NCBI RefSeq assembly: GCF_015553625.1
Contig: NZ_JADNGY010000002.1
Location: 172,800 to 236,799 of the forward strand
DNA from: Streptococcus australis
GTDB lineage: Bacteria > Bacillota > Bacilli > Lactobacillales > Streptococcaceae
Length of the DNA: 64,000 bases
Direction: 5' to 3'
This document shows, piece after piece, positions 46,837 to 60,733 of this stretch (the stretch's first letter is position 1; each line of letters starts with the position of its first letter). Position numbers and translations under genes: made by a program. The notes under the pieces are model-generated. The model was not told where the DNA came from, did not search any database, and was given only the letters and a program-made list of their open reading frames with translations.

Positions 46837-47508
46837 CTACATAAATATCATGAAAAATACAATTCCAGCTACATTGCAAAGAATGTGCGAAACTGTTGAA
46901 ATCAAACAATTTCCTGTCTTTTTATAATTTATGGCATAGATTATACTGTCAATAAAAATCGTAAAAACATCATAGAATACGAGTCCAAAGTTTCCGATAG
47001 CAATATGGGCTATTGCAAACAATAAAGCAGACATAAATGCACAAACCCAAAATGGAAAAAATTTAATTGCTTTACCAAGGAAAAATCCACGCCATGCAAT
47101 CTCCTCTACTAACGCTGCAATAACTATTTGAATCGTAAGGATCGGTATTTTATTATAGGACAACATCGTATCTGTTCTTCCAATAACATGAGCAGAATAC
47201 GTCCCATTAAATATAATATCTCCAATAACCACCGACACTATAGCCGTAGCTACTGTAAGTAGTACCAGAGGAATTACCCATTGTTTTTTCATATCACTAA
47301 AAAAAGTTTTAAAGCGTAATCCTGATTCTATTTGTAATTTTTTGTCCATGTTGTCGACAACAAAGAAAAATAGGACTCCTGCTATAACTGAAGCTCCTGC
47401 AATGGATGTTTCGGGTTTTATCTTTGTCAAAGATAATATAGCCATCAAAGCAATCCCCATCATTGTTATATAGAATGTCTTATTTTTTATTTTAGTATAA
47501 CCCCACAT
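46837..47508 (-). CDS. CPBP-family intramembrane protease
   Basis: A 223-residue multi-pass membrane protein with the CPBP motif AALVEEIAWRGFFLGKA and a second motif FAIAHIAIGNFG. The frame is open from 47613, but the ATG at 47508 has GGAGGG 9 bases upstream, so it is preferred. Base use is very AT-rich compared with the neighbouring rlmD, suggesting recent acquisition. It is cargo between rlmD-tail copies C and D. Confidence 0.75.
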   Translation of the reverse strand: MWGYTKIKNKTFYITMMGIALMAILSLTKIKPETSIAGASVIAGVLFFFVVDNMDKKLQIESGLRFKTFFSDMKKQWVIPLVLLTVATAIVSVVIGDIIFNGTYSAHVIGRTDTMLSYNKIPILTIQIVIAALVEEIAWRGFFLGKAIKFFPFWVCAFMSALLFAIAHIAIGNFGLVFYDVFTIFIDSIIYAINYKKTGNCLISTVSHILCNVAGIVFFMIFM

Positions 47509-47676
47509 ATAATTATGCCCTCCATAAATTCTAATTTGTCTTTGTTTAAGAATAAATCCCATTATATAATTCCATAAACTATTTAGCAAACTTTGTTGCA
47601 AGTTCATGATCAAATGCAGTGGCTAAGGTTTATCTTCTCATTCTACGAGTCCTATCCTAGAGTATAAAATATTCTT

Positions 47677-47739
47677 CTACTTCGCTGATACCTCAGCTCG
47701 TACAAGCAGTGATACCGCCTCAACGTGGTGCGTTTGTAG
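47677..47739 (-). repeat. rlmD 3'-end copy (copy C)
   Basis: Minus-strand sequence reads QTHHVEAVSLLVRAEVSAK-stop, the tail of an rlmD-like gene with Ala for Cys. It shares the preceding TTTTGAGTCC with copy B. No body of a methyltransferase is present upstream. Confidence 0.8.
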
Positions 47740-47758
47740 GACTCAAAATGGAATTCTG

Positions 47759-48082
47759 TCAATATTTCTTTTTCTTTGGTTTTGGTGCAGGTAACTCATC
47801 ATACATTGAATCAAATAAGCAGGTTAAATATTCTTTGTTGTCAACATCATCTACCAATAGCATTTCCTTTGCTCCATCATATGGTAACTCGTACTTTGCA
47901 TTTGGCATGTATGCTATTGCGGATTTGACAGGCTTCACTAAAAATCTATCATCATAAATTCCACCAATGATTTTCCCACGATAATAAATTATATATTCAC
48001 CCATCATTGCTCTATATGATATTTCTTCCAACTCGGATAATTGTTCTAAAATGAAATCTAAATATTCTTTACTTGAAGCCAT
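47759..48082 (-). CDS. TfoX N-terminal domain protein
   Basis: The 107-residue protein matches a stand-alone TfoX_N domain: RAMMGEYIIYYRGKIIGGIYDDRFLVKP and YELPYDGAKEMLLVDDVD. TfoX full-length proteins regulate competence in Gram-negatives, but single-domain versions in Firmicutes have no known role. GGAGG precedes the ATG. It lies between rlmD-tail copies B and C. Confidence 0.8.
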   Translation of the reverse strand: MASSKEYLDFILEQLSELEEISYRAMMGEYIIYYRGKIIGGIYDDRFLVKPVKSAIAYMPNAKYELPYDGAKEMLLVDDVDNKEYLTCLFDSMYDELPAPKPKKKKY

Positions 48083-48167
48083 ACTCCACCTCCAAAATTT
48101 GCATTGGTCTACAGGATTTTTAATACTTATATTAGTTCAATATGGTGGGCCTTCCGTTTCTACTATG

Positions 48168-48221
48168 CTACTTCGTAGCTCGTACAAGCAGTGAAACCGC
48201 CTCAACATGGTGCGTTTGTGG
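48168..48221 (-). repeat. rlmD 3'-end copy (copy B), in tandem with the intact gene
   Basis: Minus-strand sequence reads PQTHHVEAVSLLVRATK-stop, in register with the intact end [17 protein letters not shown]. It starts about 30 bp after the rlmD stop, separated by a palindrome. This tandem arrangement is what a filled or scarred attachment site at the gene's 3' end looks like. Confidence 0.82.
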
Positions 48222-48223
48222 GA

Positions 48224-48250
48224 CTCAAAAGGTTCAGTGAACCTTTTGAG
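48224..48250 (-). repeat. Perfect palindrome after rlmD
   Basis: CTCAAAAGGTTCA and its complement flank a single central base, between the rlmD stop and copy B. It is a possible terminator or part of the attachment-site core; no U-run follows. A degenerate version is found after copy D at 46609-46635. Confidence 0.75.
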
Positions 48251-48252
48251 GA

Positions 48253-49623
<1,371 letters not shown>

Positions 49624-49634
49624 CTACAAATTAA

Positions 49635-49666
49635 AAGGGACGGAGTTTGGAACACTCCTATCCCTT
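49635..49666 (-). terminator. Terminator after the LCP gene
   Basis: Stem AAGGGA/TCCCTT extended by GGAGT/ACTCC, followed by UUUU, just after the LCP stop at 49674. It ends the aromatic amino-acid operon. Confidence 0.75.
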
Positions 49667-49673
49667 AATTATA

Positions 49674-50999
49674 TCATCTTAAGCCCATTTGGGACAATTT
49701 CTTTTTATACGCATCAAAATCGACCAGCAGTCCTTGACCGCCATACATATCATAGGCATCGACCCAATCCCCATTTTCTGGAATGGTAATGCGTTCAATC
49801 CCCTTGCTGGCACTTCCGACTAGGCCAATCCCGTTGGTTAACAAGAAGGAGAACGGTACATTGGTCGAGGTCATAGCGAATACCTTTCCTAATGCTTCAG
49901 AACCAGTGAAGAGTTTTGTTGGATCCTTGATTTGGTGAACAATGGCAGACATGACTTCTTGTTGGCGTCTCGTACGTCCAAAGTCACCCTCATCATCTTT
50001 ACGGAAACGAGCATAGTTGAGGAGGGTCCGGCCATCCATCCGTTGTTTTCCGACCTTAATGGTCTGATTCGGAACGACGCCATCCTTCATATTCAAGTCA
50101 TCCGGAACTTCAACTTCAGAAACGGTTTCACCATCAATGGTGGAGAACTGCGCATTCATCTCCACTCCATTAGGAAAGAGGGTATCGATGGCTGTAGCAA
50201 AAGTCTGGAAATCGACCATGGCATAATATTGGATATCAATGTCAAAGTTATCCTTAAGCATCTGACGGACCAATTCCGCCCCTTGGTTGTTATTCTGCTC
50301 TCCAATGGTAAAGGCCGTATTGAGCTTCTGGTCATAGTAATCTGGATAGTCTGGATCCGTTTGCTGGCTGACGCCATCGATATGGACTAGAGTATCCCGC
50401 ATGAAGCTGACCATCTTGATCTTGCCATCTTTATTATTGACATTGACCACCATGATGGAGTCTGTACGAGTCTCAGACGAGCTTTCCCCTATTCGACCAT
50501 CAGTACCCAAGATAAGGATATTGACCCCGTCACTGGTCTTCTGGCCGTTAAAATACTCTTTTACAGCTGGTTGAGCATTCGTCCCACCAGGTTTGCTATT
50601 CAAACCCTTGATAAACATAAAGACCATTCCACCAAGAACCAATAAGAAGAAAAGGGCAATCCACTTTAAAATACGTTTGAAGCGGATTTTTCTTCCCTTC
50701 TTACGTTTGGGAAGACCTGTTACTTCCTCTCGATTCTTTTTATTGGATTTGGCTTTATCCTTTCGACTACGTGATGGATAGACAGGTAATTCATCAGACT
50801 CATTTTCTCCTCTACTTGAAGAAGCCTCAGACTCTTCAGCAATTGCTGAAACGGGGTCATCTTGGAAATGTCCCTCTGATTTATTTTTTAGGTACTTGTA
50901 TTCCGACTGCTCTTTCTCGTTCAGGTAATGGTAGTTGGAATAAAGGTAATCCAATCTCTTTTGTTCATGATAGGATAGGTTTTCTGATTCTCTACTCAT
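49674..50999 (-). CDS. LytR-CpsA-Psr (LCP) family cell-wall ligase
   Basis: The 441-residue protein has a long cytosolic N-terminus (about 105 residues, with many Lys/Arg), a membrane segment (ILKWIALFFLLVLGGMVFMFI) and an extracellular LCP domain with VNILILGTDGRIGESSSETRTDSIM, VSFMRDTLVHI and LLNYARFRKDDEGDFGRTRRQQEV, all phospholipid-binding Arg/Asp motifs. LCP proteins attach teichoic acid or capsule to peptidoglycan. In streptococci this gene (psr) ends the aro operon, as here; it overlaps pheA by 4 bp. Confidence 0.93.
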   Translation of the reverse strand: MSRESENLSYHEQKRLDYLYSNYHYLNEKEQSEYKYLKNKSEGHFQDDPVSAIAEESEASSSRGENESDELPVYPSRSRKDKAKSNKKNREEVTGLPKRKKGRKIRFKRILKWIALFFLLVLGGMVFMFIKGLNSKPGGTNAQPAVKEYFNGQKTSDGVNILILGTDGRIGESSSETRTDSIMVVNVNNKDGKIKMVSFMRDTLVHIDGVSQQTDPDYPDYYDQKLNTAFTIGEQNNNQGAELVRQMLKDNFDIDIQYYAMVDFQTFATAIDTLFPNGVEMNAQFSTIDGETVSEVEVPDDLNMKDGVVPNQTIKVGKQRMDGRTLLNYARFRKDDEGDFGRTRRQQEVMSAIVHQIKDPTKLFTGSEALGKVFAMTSTNVPFSFLLTNGIGLVGSASKGIERITIPENGDWVDAYDMYGGQGLLVDFDAYKKKLSQMGLR

Positions 51000-51840
51000 A
51001 CGTTCTCCGTTTCATTGTCTTTTAGCACATAGACCGAATAGTGGCCTAAGGTTTTGATGGATACTCCTAGGGACTCCAGTTCTTGATAGGCAGAAGCAAA
51101 CAGTAATTCGTCAGCATCCACCACATCGATGATAAAAAAATATTCCCCTAGGGCCGTCTTTAAAGGACGGCTCTCAATTTTTGTTAAATTTAATTCTCTT
51201 GAAGCAAATGTAGATAGGGCCTGGCATAAGGAACCTGCAATATTACTTGGCAACGTGATGGCCAGACTATCCTTACAGGCAACACTCTTTAAGGAGCGAC
51301 TGCTTTCAAAAGGTCGCTGACCAAGAATCCAAAAGCGGGTATAATTCTGATCCATCTCTTGAATATTACTGGCTACAACTTCCAAACCATATTCATCCTT
51401 AGCCTCCAAAGGCGCAATGGCTGCAATAGGTAGTTCCGGATGTTGAGAGACATATCGAGCTGCATAGGATGTCGAAGTTGTCATCTCCAGTCTGGCTTGA
51501 GGGAAATGCTCTTGGACATAGGCTTTTCCCTGGGCTAAAGCTTGTGGATGTGAATAGATCACTTCAATGGCTCGATCCTGCTTAACGGCCAATAGTTGTT
51601 GCTTAATGGGATAAACCACTTCTGCGATAGCCTGGAAACTGGCCTGGTGAAAGAGATAGTCAATGGTCTCATGGACACTGCCTTCAATGGAGTTCTCAAC
51701 AGGGATGACTGCATAGTCTACTTGATGGGATTCATAGGCTTTCAATACCTCAGTAATAGAACCATAAGGGCACAATTCGGACTCTTCAAAACTTTCCAGA
51801 GCTACATGATGGGTAAAGGATCCCTTAGGACCGAGATAAG

Positions 51841-51850
<10 letters not shown>
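50996..51850 (-). CDS. pheA: Prephenate dehydratase PheA
   Basis: This 284-residue monofunctional prephenate dehydratase starts with VAYLGPKGSFTHHVAL; catalytic TSTSYAARYVS is near residue 150, and an ACT domain with ESRPLKTALGEYFFIIDV allows phenylalanine feedback. It produces phenylpyruvate. It overlaps aroK by 10 bp. Confidence 0.96.
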
Positions 51851-53605
<1,755 letters not shown>

Positions 53606-53698
53606 TTACCCCTTCAAGCTTTTCTAAAAATTCTACCATAAAAAAAAGCCATTTTCAACGTTCACTTGGAAGGACCTCCAAGAGGGGAGAGAAAAAGA

Positions 53699-53873
53699 GA
53701 GTGGGACAGAAATCGGTCATTCGTTAGAATTCGATTTCGTTGTCCCACCTCCGCACAGTTGAGTAGGGCTGTAAAAGCTGATGAAATCAGCGTAGTAGAG
53801 CCCACTCAACCACTGCGTCTTGCGCGACAATCCAAAGACAATTGAGAGGCTAGGACTTTTGTCCCAGCCTCTC
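53699..53873 (+). repeat. Structured intergenic repeat, copy 1
   Basis: About 175 bp, near identical to 62924-63096. It contains three hairpins: GTGGGACA../..TGTCCCAC, GTTGAGT../..ACTCAAC enclosing GCTGAT/ATCAGC, and GAGAGGCT..AGCCTCTC. It separates aroA and the YlbF-family gene. Confidence 0.9.
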
Positions 53874-53877
53874 TCCC

Positions 53878-54216
53878 TTATTTAAATAAATCTTGAACTG
53901 GATCAAAAATAATCCGTTCAATATCTCCTAGATAAACAGATAATTGCTGTTGTTTTGTGAAAAATTCATTCACAATTGGGTTTCCTTGTAATTTTTCAGC
54001 AAAATCTTGCATCTTCTTTTGTTGGTCTTCAGTTGGCATTTGTCCAGACTGGATGACCCCATGAATTTCTTGTTGGAAAGCGAGGTAGTCTCCGAATAAT
54101 GCTTTTGCATCCGCATCTGCATCAATGGCTTCCTTACTAGCAAGAACAGCTTTGTATTCTGGTAAGTCACGAATTCCACGCGACAATTCATTAGCTACAT
54201 CATAAATATTTGACAT
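53878..54216 (-). CDS. YlbF-family protein
   Basis: This 112-residue all-helical protein ([37 protein letters not shown]) is in the YlbF/YmcA family. Bacillus members form a complex that affects RNase Y and competence; the streptococcal single protein is less studied. It sits between tyrA and aroA in the usual streptococcal order. Confidence 0.88.
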   Translation of the reverse strand: MSNIYDVANELSRGIRDLPEYKAVLASKEAIDADADAKALFGDYLAFQQEIHGVIQSGQMPTEDQQKKMQDFAEKLQGNPIVNEFFTKQQQLSVYLGDIERIIFDPVQDLFK

Positions 54217-54315
54217 GTAATTTCTCCTTAAAGGTTTGATTTCATTCTATTATACAAAGAATATTTTACATATTGTATTAGAAACTGCTATTTTTTAAAA
54301 AATCCTACTTGAGAC

Positions 54316-55422
54316 CTATTTGATCACTACGCTATAATCCGTTTGCTCTGTAATCAGGGCTTCAGCCCTTGCTTGATCTGCAGCTGTCTTAAAGGAAATT
54401 TGGAGGATTCCATAAACATCTTCCCGGTTTTCCTCATTAATATGAATATTGACTAAGGAAGTCCCGCGAAGCAACTCCAAGATCCGAAGGATGACATCTT
54501 CTTCGTCTGGGACATCCACAAAAATGTCAAAGGTACTTTCCACCCCGCCTCGTTTGTGGATTTGCATGTGCTGGCGTTGCTCCCGACTCTGATCAAAGAA
54601 GGACCAAATGTCATCTTCTTGCCCTTGTCTTATCATATCAGCAACTTGATCAAGGCGATTTTGAAAGTCCGCTATCCGATCAAGAACAGCACTTGGATTG
54701 GACAGCAAGATAGAAGTCCACATGCTAGGCTCACTCTCTGCAATCCGCGTCATATCACGGAATCCACCTGCAGCAAAGCGACCTGCTAGGCTGTGATCCT
54801 CAGTATAAGCCGCTGCTTGTCCCATAAGGGTTGCAGCCAATACATGAGGAAAGTGACTGATTTGAGAAGTGACTCGATCATGTTCAATTGGATCCACCAC
54901 GATGAAACGGGCTCCAAGCCCTGAGAGCAAATCCTTCATTTCTAAAATAGCACTGGAATCAGTCTCAGCTGTTGGAGTAAAAATATAATAAGCATTTTCA
55001 AAGAGGGTAGAGTCAGCCGAGGCAGCTCCCGTCTTGTGACTCTCCGCCATGGGATGCCCACCGACAAAACGGACTGGGAGATGGTTAAAAGCTTCTTGAC
55101 CTGCTTTTACAATAGCCCCCTTGGTCGACCCCACATCCGTTACAATAACCCCTTCTTTCAGTGGCATTTTTGACAATTGCTGAAAAGTTTCAATCGTTTG
55201 TTTCACAGGTAAGGAGACGATGATGACATCTGCTTTAGAAGAAAACTCTTCAAGATTGGCCGTCACCTTATCAACAATCCCATTCTTCAAAGCAATATCC
55301 CGCGAGGCTTGACTGCGATTATAACCTAATAGAGTAACTTCTGGATGGGCCTTCCGAATCCCCATGGCTAACGAAGCTCCAATCAGTCCTAGACCAACGA
55401 TATATACAACCTTTTCTTCCAT
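54316..55422 (-). CDS. tyrA: Prephenate dehydrogenase TyrA
   Basis: This 368-residue NAD-dependent enzyme makes 4-hydroxyphenylpyruvate for tyrosine. The Rossmann motif VVYIVGLGLIGASLAMGIRKA, FVGGHPMAESHKTGAASADS and a C-terminal ACT domain (FDIFVDVPDEEDVILRILELL) for feedback are visible. Twelve bases after aroC. Confidence 0.95.
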   Translation of the reverse strand: MEEKVVYIVGLGLIGASLAMGIRKAHPEVTLLGYNRSQASRDIALKNGIVDKVTANLEEFSSKADVIIVSLPVKQTIETFQQLSKMPLKEGVIVTDVGSTKGAIVKAGQEAFNHLPVRFVGGHPMAESHKTGAASADSTLFENAYYIFTPTAETDSSAILEMKDLLSGLGARFIVVDPIEHDRVTSQISHFPHVLAATLMGQAAAYTEDHSLAGRFAAGGFRDMTRIAESEPSMWTSILLSNPSAVLDRIADFQNRLDQVADMIRQGQEDDIWSFFDQSREQRQHMQIHKRGGVESTFDIFVDVPDEEDVILRILELLRGTSLVNIHINEENREDVYGILQISFKTAADQARAEALITEQTDYSVVIK

Positions 55423-55434
55423 TTATTTCTCCAG

Positions 55435-56601
55435 TTAGAAAGCTTTGGTATAGGCCCGATGACGCTCGACAGCTTCCTTCAATTCCTCCAGATTATCAGA
55501 AGAGAACTTGTCCAAGACTTCTGTGGCTAAGACCGTTGCCACTACAGCCTCCATGACAACTCCTGCAGCTGGAAGTGCTGTTGGATCACTCCGTTCCACC
55601 GTTGCCTTATATGGCTCATGCGTTTCAATATCGACACTCATGAGGGGCTTATAAAGGGTCGGGATAGGTTTCATAACCCCACGGACGATAATGGGCTCTC
55701 CATTGGTCATGCCTCCTTCAAATCCGCCTAGATGATTGGTTCGACGCGTATAGCCATTTTCTTCAGACCAGAGAATTTCGTCCATGACCTGACTGCCCTT
55801 ACGACGACCTGCTTCAAAGCCCATTCCGAATTCTACTCCTTTAAAGGCGTTGATGGAGACAACCCCTTGAGCAATTTTGGCATCCAATTTCTTGTCCCAT
55901 TGGACAAAAGATCCTAGACCAACAGGCACACCACCTACAATGGTTTCAACGATCCCTCCGATGGTCTCTCCTTCTTTCTTCACGCTATCGATATAGGCCT
56001 TGATTTCTTCCTCTCGCTCTCGATTGACAATAGAAACCTCGGATTGAGCGACCGCTTCCTTGATTTGCGAAACCGTAAGATTTTCTGGAACCTCTACTTC
56101 GATGCCACCGAAATTAATGATGTGGCTGGCTACTTGGATCCCAATCTCTTCTAATAATCGTTTGGCTACAGCACCTACTGCTACCCGCATCGTCGTTTCC
56201 CGAGCTGATGACCTCTCCAAGGAATTGCGTAAGTCATCGAAACGGTACTTAATCCCACCGACCAAATCAGCGTGGCCTGGACGAGGCTTAGTAATTTTCC
56301 GAAGCCCCTTTTTCTTTTCCTCCACATCACTGACAGACATGATCTCCAGCCATTTTTGATGGTCTAGGTTGGTGACATTCAAGGTGATGGGGCCTCCCAT
56401 GGTCAATCCATGGCGAACTCCGGAGGTGATCTCGACCTGATCGCTTTCAATCTTCATCCGTGCTCCACGACCGTAGCCCCCTTGCCGACGTTTCAACTCA
56501 GCATTGATAAAATCAGCCGTCAAAGGGAGTCCTGCAGGCACTCCTTCAATAATAGCTGTTAGTCGTGGTCCGTGTGATTCTCCTGCTGTTAAATAACGCA
56601 T
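55435..56601 (-). CDS. aroC: Chorismate synthase AroC
   Basis: Reduced-FMN-dependent enzyme that makes chorismate. [33 protein letters not shown] and [16 protein letters not shown] are signatures; 388 residues. ATG 56601 has GGAGATACC upstream; an in-frame start at 56673 lies in aroB and is rejected. Confidence 0.97.
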   Translation of the reverse strand: MRYLTAGESHGPRLTAIIEGVPAGLPLTADFINAELKRRQGGYGRGARMKIESDQVEITSGVRHGLTMGGPITLNVTNLDHQKWLEIMSVSDVEEKKKGLRKITKPRPGHADLVGGIKYRFDDLRNSLERSSARETTMRVAVGAVAKRLLEEIGIQVASHIINFGGIEVEVPENLTVSQIKEAVAQSEVSIVNREREEEIKAYIDSVKKEGETIGGIVETIVGGVPVGLGSFVQWDKKLDAKIAQGVVSINAFKGVEFGMGFEAGRRKGSQVMDEILWSEENGYTRRTNHLGGFEGGMTNGEPIIVRGVMKPIPTLYKPLMSVDIETHEPYKATVERSDPTALPAAGVVMEAVVATVLATEVLDKFSSDNLEELKEAVERHRAYTKAF

Positions 56602-56621
56602 GGTATCTCCTTTGTCGGTTT

Positions 56622-57686
56622 CTAGTTTAAAAAGTCTCTCATTTCTTCCAATGGGACTGGGTGAATCTGACAAGTACCAATTTCTGGTACCAAAACGAGT
56701 TTTAATTGATTGCCCCTCGCCTTCTTGTCCAAGGTCAAGGCTTGATAAAGCTCTTCCTTATTCCACCCATGGAATTCTACCGGTAAGCCAAATTTTTGAC
56801 ACATTTGACGAATGGCCTGTGTTAAACCGGCTTGGACGAGTCCCTTGGCTTCTGCCACCTTAGTGACTTGTACCATCCCTATCGCTACGGCTTCTCCGTG
56901 CATGACCTGGCCATAACCTGCAGTCGCTTCAATGGCGTGTCCAAGAGTATGACCAAAATTCAGATAAAGACGGATGCCCTGGTCTAGCTCATCTTCGACG
57001 ACCATCTTGCGTTTAACTTGACAAGAATGGGCAATCAGGGATTCTGCATGCTCATAAATAGACTCGACAGAGCCATCCATTCCTTCCAATTCTTCCCATA
57101 ATTCTGGATCCTCAATGAGTCCATACTTGATGACCTCCCCCATGCCCTCGATCAACTCACGTTGACCCAGGGTCCGTAGCATCTCAGGGTCAATCAAGAC
57201 TCCATCAGGTTGGGCAAAGGTTCCTACCATGTTTTTAGCATAGAGCGTATTTACTCCAGTCTTGCCTCCAATAGAAGAATCGACTTGAGCTGTCAAACTA
57301 GTTGGTACTTGGACGAAATGAATCCCACGCATGTAAGTGGAAGCCACGAAACCAGCTAGATCTCCGACAACGCCACCACCCAGAGCAAGGATCCCATCCG
57401 ATCGTGTCATGCCATTCTTCGCTAAGAATTCATAAACTTTCTGAACAGTCGTTAGATTTTTACTAGCTTCTCCTTCTAGAAACTCATAATGAACAACTGT
57501 AAATCCTTCACTTTCAAGGCATTTCACTACCTGACTTGCATAAAGGGATCCCACATGGTTGTCTGTTATGACTGCTACTTTTTGAGGTTCCCATAAATGA
57601 CTGAGCCAAGTTCCAACCTTTTGGATTGCTCCATTCTCAATGACAATCTCATAACCATTCTTTGGTAGATCAACATTCACCTTCAT
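56622..57686 (-). CDS. aroB: 3-dehydroquinate synthase AroB
   Basis: A 354-residue NAD/zinc enzyme. [39 protein letters not shown] and [30 protein letters not shown] (with zinc His) are clear. It starts after GGAGAT and precedes aroC by 20 bp. Confidence 0.97.
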   Translation of the reverse strand: MKVNVDLPKNGYEIVIENGAIQKVGTWLSHLWEPQKVAVITDNHVGSLYASQVVKCLESEGFTVVHYEFLEGEASKNLTTVQKVYEFLAKNGMTRSDGILALGGGVVGDLAGFVASTYMRGIHFVQVPTSLTAQVDSSIGGKTGVNTLYAKNMVGTFAQPDGVLIDPEMLRTLGQRELIEGMGEVIKYGLIEDPELWEELEGMDGSVESIYEHAESLIAHSCQVKRKMVVEDELDQGIRLYLNFGHTLGHAIEATAGYGQVMHGEAVAIGMVQVTKVAEAKGLVQAGLTQAIRQMCQKFGLPVEFHGWNKEELYQALTLDKKARGNQLKLVLVPEIGTCQIHPVPLEEMRDFLN

Positions 57687-57787
57687 AAAGATCTCCTTTC
57701 AAATCTATGTGAAAAACATTACAATTTCACCATTGTATAAAAATAGAAAACAGAGCATACTTGATTAAGTTTATCTGTTTTCTTCCA

Positions 57788-58663
57788 TCATTTTTCTAAT
57801 ACATAATCAGGGTATTCCAATTTCAAAGCTTGCCATACTTCCTGCTCTGGGAAGGTTTTTTCCGTCATCAGTTCGAAGGCTAGGGTAGCTTGATGAAACA
57901 GCATTCCAAGCCCATTTACCGTTTGCACCTCTTGTTTTTCCGCTAATTGAAGAAAAGGTGTCTTGGCAGGAAAATAAGCTAAGTCGGCTACTAGACATCC
58001 TTTAGGAAAGGTAAAGTCCTTAGGAACAGGAAGGGAAACCCCATCCATTCCAAGTCCAGTAGCATTGATCAATAAATCCGCTCCCACCATCATTGCATTG
58101 ACCTGGTCCCAACTGGATAAGTCATGGAGGACAATTGAAAAAGAGAGAGCTTCGGACAGTGGAGAATAGATAGCCTGATACTTGGCTAAACTTTCTGGGC
58201 GAACAAATAAATGTATCTCTGCCACTCCTTGTCGAATAGCTTCTAGGATAATGGCAGTTGCTGCCCCACCTGCTCCCAAAAGGACAAGTTTCTTATCCTT
58301 TATAGAAAAAGTCTTGGGTAGACTCTTTAAAAAACCAAGTCCATCGGTATTGTATCCTGTTAAGCAACCATCCTTCTGAACAATTGTATTGACCGAACCG
58401 ATGAGTTGGGCACTTTCATCTACCTGATCTAAGTAGGGTAGGACCTTTTTCTTATAGGGCATGGAAATATTGGCCCCCAACATATCCAGTACTCGTAACT
58501 GTTGAAGACTTTGTGCAACTTCATCTTCTTCCACTTCCCAAGCAAGATAGACCGCATTGGTAGCGGTTAGTTGGTAAGCATGATTGTGAATAAAGGGAGA
58601 GATACTATGACGAATGGGCTTGGCAATGACAGCCGCCATTCGCGTATAGCCATCAATCTTCAT
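57788..58663 (-). CDS. aroE: Shikimate dehydrogenase AroE
   Basis: A 291-residue NADP-dependent shikimate dehydrogenase. [34 protein letters not shown] and [16 protein letters not shown] (nucleotide motif) are present. It overlaps aroD by 11 bp. The 101-bp gap to aroB might hold a weak promoter but none is clear. Confidence 0.96.
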   Translation of the reverse strand: MKIDGYTRMAAVIAKPIRHSISPFIHNHAYQLTATNAVYLAWEVEEDEVAQSLQQLRVLDMLGANISMPYKKKVLPYLDQVDESAQLIGSVNTIVQKDGCLTGYNTDGLGFLKSLPKTFSIKDKKLVLLGAGGAATAIILEAIRQGVAEIHLFVRPESLAKYQAIYSPLSEALSFSIVLHDLSSWDQVNAMMVGADLLINATGLGMDGVSLPVPKDFTFPKGCLVADLAYFPAKTPFLQLAEKQEVQTVNGLGMLFHQATLAFELMTEKTFPEQEVWQALKLEYPDYVLEK

Positions 58664-59330
58664 CTAAGATCTCCCGAATCTTGTGCATGCTGGACAAACT
58701 GATTTGACCTGGTGCACTTTCCTCCCCTACACTGGCATAGGACCAAACCGAACCAGTTAAATCGGCAGCAATGCGAGAGATTCGGCCAATTTTCCCCATA
58801 GAAATGGTAACGAACTCTTGTTCTGGATTCAGCGTCTTAAAGCCACGTGTATAGTTCATCAAATCAAGAACATCCTGCTCGGTATGAGCCATCACAGATA
58901 CCTTGACCAATTTTGGTGTAAAGCTGGTTAATTCTGACATAATCTCCATCATGTTTTCAGGTGTTTCCTGGAAATTATGGTAGCTTAAGCAAAGATTGGA
59001 ATAATCCATCATCTGATTAAATTCGGCCTGATGACCAAAGTACTCAAAGTCGACATAGTCTGGATGATAGATGTTGTTGATATCATGGATAAGGGCTACG
59101 TACTCTTCACCAGAAAGGTCAATTTCACCTCCCTGCTCCCGTGTCCGCAACGTAAATAAAATCTCACGACCGGCAAATTTTTCAAAGATGGCAGGCGCAA
59201 CTTGTAAGATATCATGTTTGTCCAAATAATCCGCACGCCATTCAATGACATCTGCATCCTGATAACGACTGGCATCAATGGCCTGTGCTTCTTCAAAATT
59301 TCTTGGCATTACAGAAACGACTAATTTCAT
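58653..59330 (-). CDS. aroD: 3-dehydroquinate dehydratase (type I) AroD
   Basis: A 225-residue TIM-barrel type I enzyme: [11 protein letters not shown] at the start, [13 protein letters not shown], and the Schiff-base lysine in [15 protein letters not shown]. It overlaps the RlmI-like gene by 4 bp. Confidence 0.95.
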   Translation of the reverse strand: MKLVVSVMPRNFEEAQAIDASRYQDADVIEWRADYLDKHDILQVAPAIFEKFAGREILFTLRTREQGGEIDLSGEEYVALIHDINNIYHPDYVDFEYFGHQAEFNQMMDYSNLCLSYHNFQETPENMMEIMSELTSFTPKLVKVSVMAHTEQDVLDLMNYTRGFKTLNPEQEFVTISMGKIGRISRIAADLTGSVWSYASVGEESAPGQISLSSMHKIREILDED

Positions 59331-60490
59331 TGATCCACCTTAATTGTAAAAACTTTCAAGTAATTACTACTTTCTTCATTTTCATTGTATCGAAAATCAG
59401 CTGGAAGTCCTACTTCACTGATATAGCGATGTTTTTGGCCTTTGAAGCCCTTTTCAATTTCTTTTTTAAATTTATCTCGACTGACATTAGCAGCGTTGGT
59501 ACTTGCAATCAAAATCCCTTTTGGATTTAAAATCTCTAGGGACTGCTCAATCAGTTTGTGATAATCCTTCGCAACAGAGAAGGTACGCTTCTTATTGCGA
59601 GCAAAACTCGGCGGATCTAAAACGATCACATCATAAGTCAAGGCATGACGCTTGGCATACTTATAATAATCAAAAACGTCCATGACAATAAAGCGGTGCT
59701 GGTCCAATTCTAGACCATTTGCCACAAAATGAGCTTGGGATAGTTCCCGACTACGCTTGGCAAGATCGACAGAAGTTGTTTCTACAGCTCCTCCCATGGC
59801 AGCTGCTACCGAAAAAGCCGCTGTGTAGGAAAACATATTGAGTAAGGATTTACCTGCAGCTAAGCCATCTACTAAGCTAGCACGCACATCATGTTGGTCC
59901 AAGAAAATCCCTGTCATCAAGCCATCATTCAGAAAAACTTGGTAACGAACTCCATTTTCCAAAATACAGAAGGTCTCTGGAGCTTCTTGACCAAATAGAT
60001 GAGCTGACTCATAACCGGGATCCTTAAAACGGATTTTTTCATATCCTCCCAAGACTTCAGGAAAAACTTCTTGAAAAGCTGCAACGATCAAGTCTCTGAT
60101 TTGATAGACAAAGGCATTGTAAATGGAAAAGACGGCATAATCTTCATAGAGATCAATGGTTAAACCACCAAATCCGTCGCCTTCTTGATTAAAAATTCTA
60201 AAAGCAGTATCCAATTCCGACTGATAATAAGACTGACGTTTTGACTTAGCCTCAGCAAATAAGTGACAAAAGTAAGCCTGATCCAAGGTGATTTTCTTCG
60301 GAGAGATGACCCAACCAAGTCCCTTGTTTTGCTCAGAAAGGTAGCCTGTCCCAACAAAGTGGCCCGAAGCTGTAACTAGTTCGACAACCTCATTGTCAAA
60401 GGGGAGCTGCCCAAAGTCAATCTTCTCTAAAATCTTATAACCTTTATGGATTTTCTTCTCAACTTGTCGGTTAATTGTCAGCTTTTTCAT
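59327..60490 (-). CDS. RlmI-like class I SAM-dependent RNA methyltransferase
   Basis: The 387-residue protein has an N-terminal PUA domain ([21 protein letters not shown], through [17 protein letters not shown]) and a C-terminal Rossmann methyltransferase ([37 protein letters not shown]). This layout is that of RlmI, which methylates 23S rRNA cytosine 1962. First gene of the aromatic operon; the promoter lies so close that the transcript may be leaderless. Confidence 0.9.
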   Translation of the reverse strand: MKKLTINRQVEKKIHKGYKILEKIDFGQLPFDNEVVELVTASGHFVGTGYLSEQNKGLGWVISPKKITLDQAYFCHLFAEAKSKRQSYYQSELDTAFRIFNQEGDGFGGLTIDLYEDYAVFSIYNAFVYQIRDLIVAAFQEVFPEVLGGYEKIRFKDPGYESAHLFGQEAPETFCILENGVRYQVFLNDGLMTGIFLDQHDVRASLVDGLAAGKSLLNMFSYTAAFSVAAAMGGAVETTSVDLAKRSRELSQAHFVANGLELDQHRFIVMDVFDYYKYAKRHALTYDVIVLDPPSFARNKKRTFSVAKDYHKLIEQSLEILNPKGILIASTNAANVSRDKFKKEIEKGFKGQKHRYISEVGLPADFRYNENEESSNYLKVFTIKVDQ

Positions 60491-60497
60491 ACTCTCT

Positions 60498-60526
60498 ATT
60501 GTATCAAAATTTTCAAAATTTCACAA
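60498..60526 (-). promoter_or_regulatory. Promoter of the rlmI-aro operon
   Basis: On the minus strand TTGTGA (60526-60521), 17-bp spacer and TACAAT (60503-60498) with TGA before it (extended -10). The RlmI-like ATG is at 60490, so the transcript would begin at or one to three bases before the start codon. Confidence 0.75.
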
Positions 60527-60682
60527 AGTCTCTTCCTTAAAAATACGATTAATAACAAAGTGATCACCATCGTTTTAAACATTCTTGCTCTTTTTGTTTA
60601 GTAATAGATTACAAATCTCAATCTTAGACTTTCTATCCCTCATTATCTGCTTGCTTTATTTTCAAAACGATCTAAATTATGG

Positions 60683-60688
60683 TATACT
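60683..60688 (+). promoter_or_regulatory. Extended -10 promoter of ltaS
   Basis: TATACT preceded by TGG lies 45 bp before the ltaS start; the -35 is weak (TTTTCA with an 18-bp spacer). The extended -10 probably compensates. Confidence 0.6.
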
Positions 60689-60733
60689 GTTGTAAGAAAA
60701 TTTTTAGGAAATAAGGCAAGGAAGTATATTTTT

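Noticed and set aside
42604-48252. Complete integrative element at rlmD
   Set aside because: No integrase, relaxase, replication or conjugation gene is present, so only remnants or minimal cassettes can be claimed.
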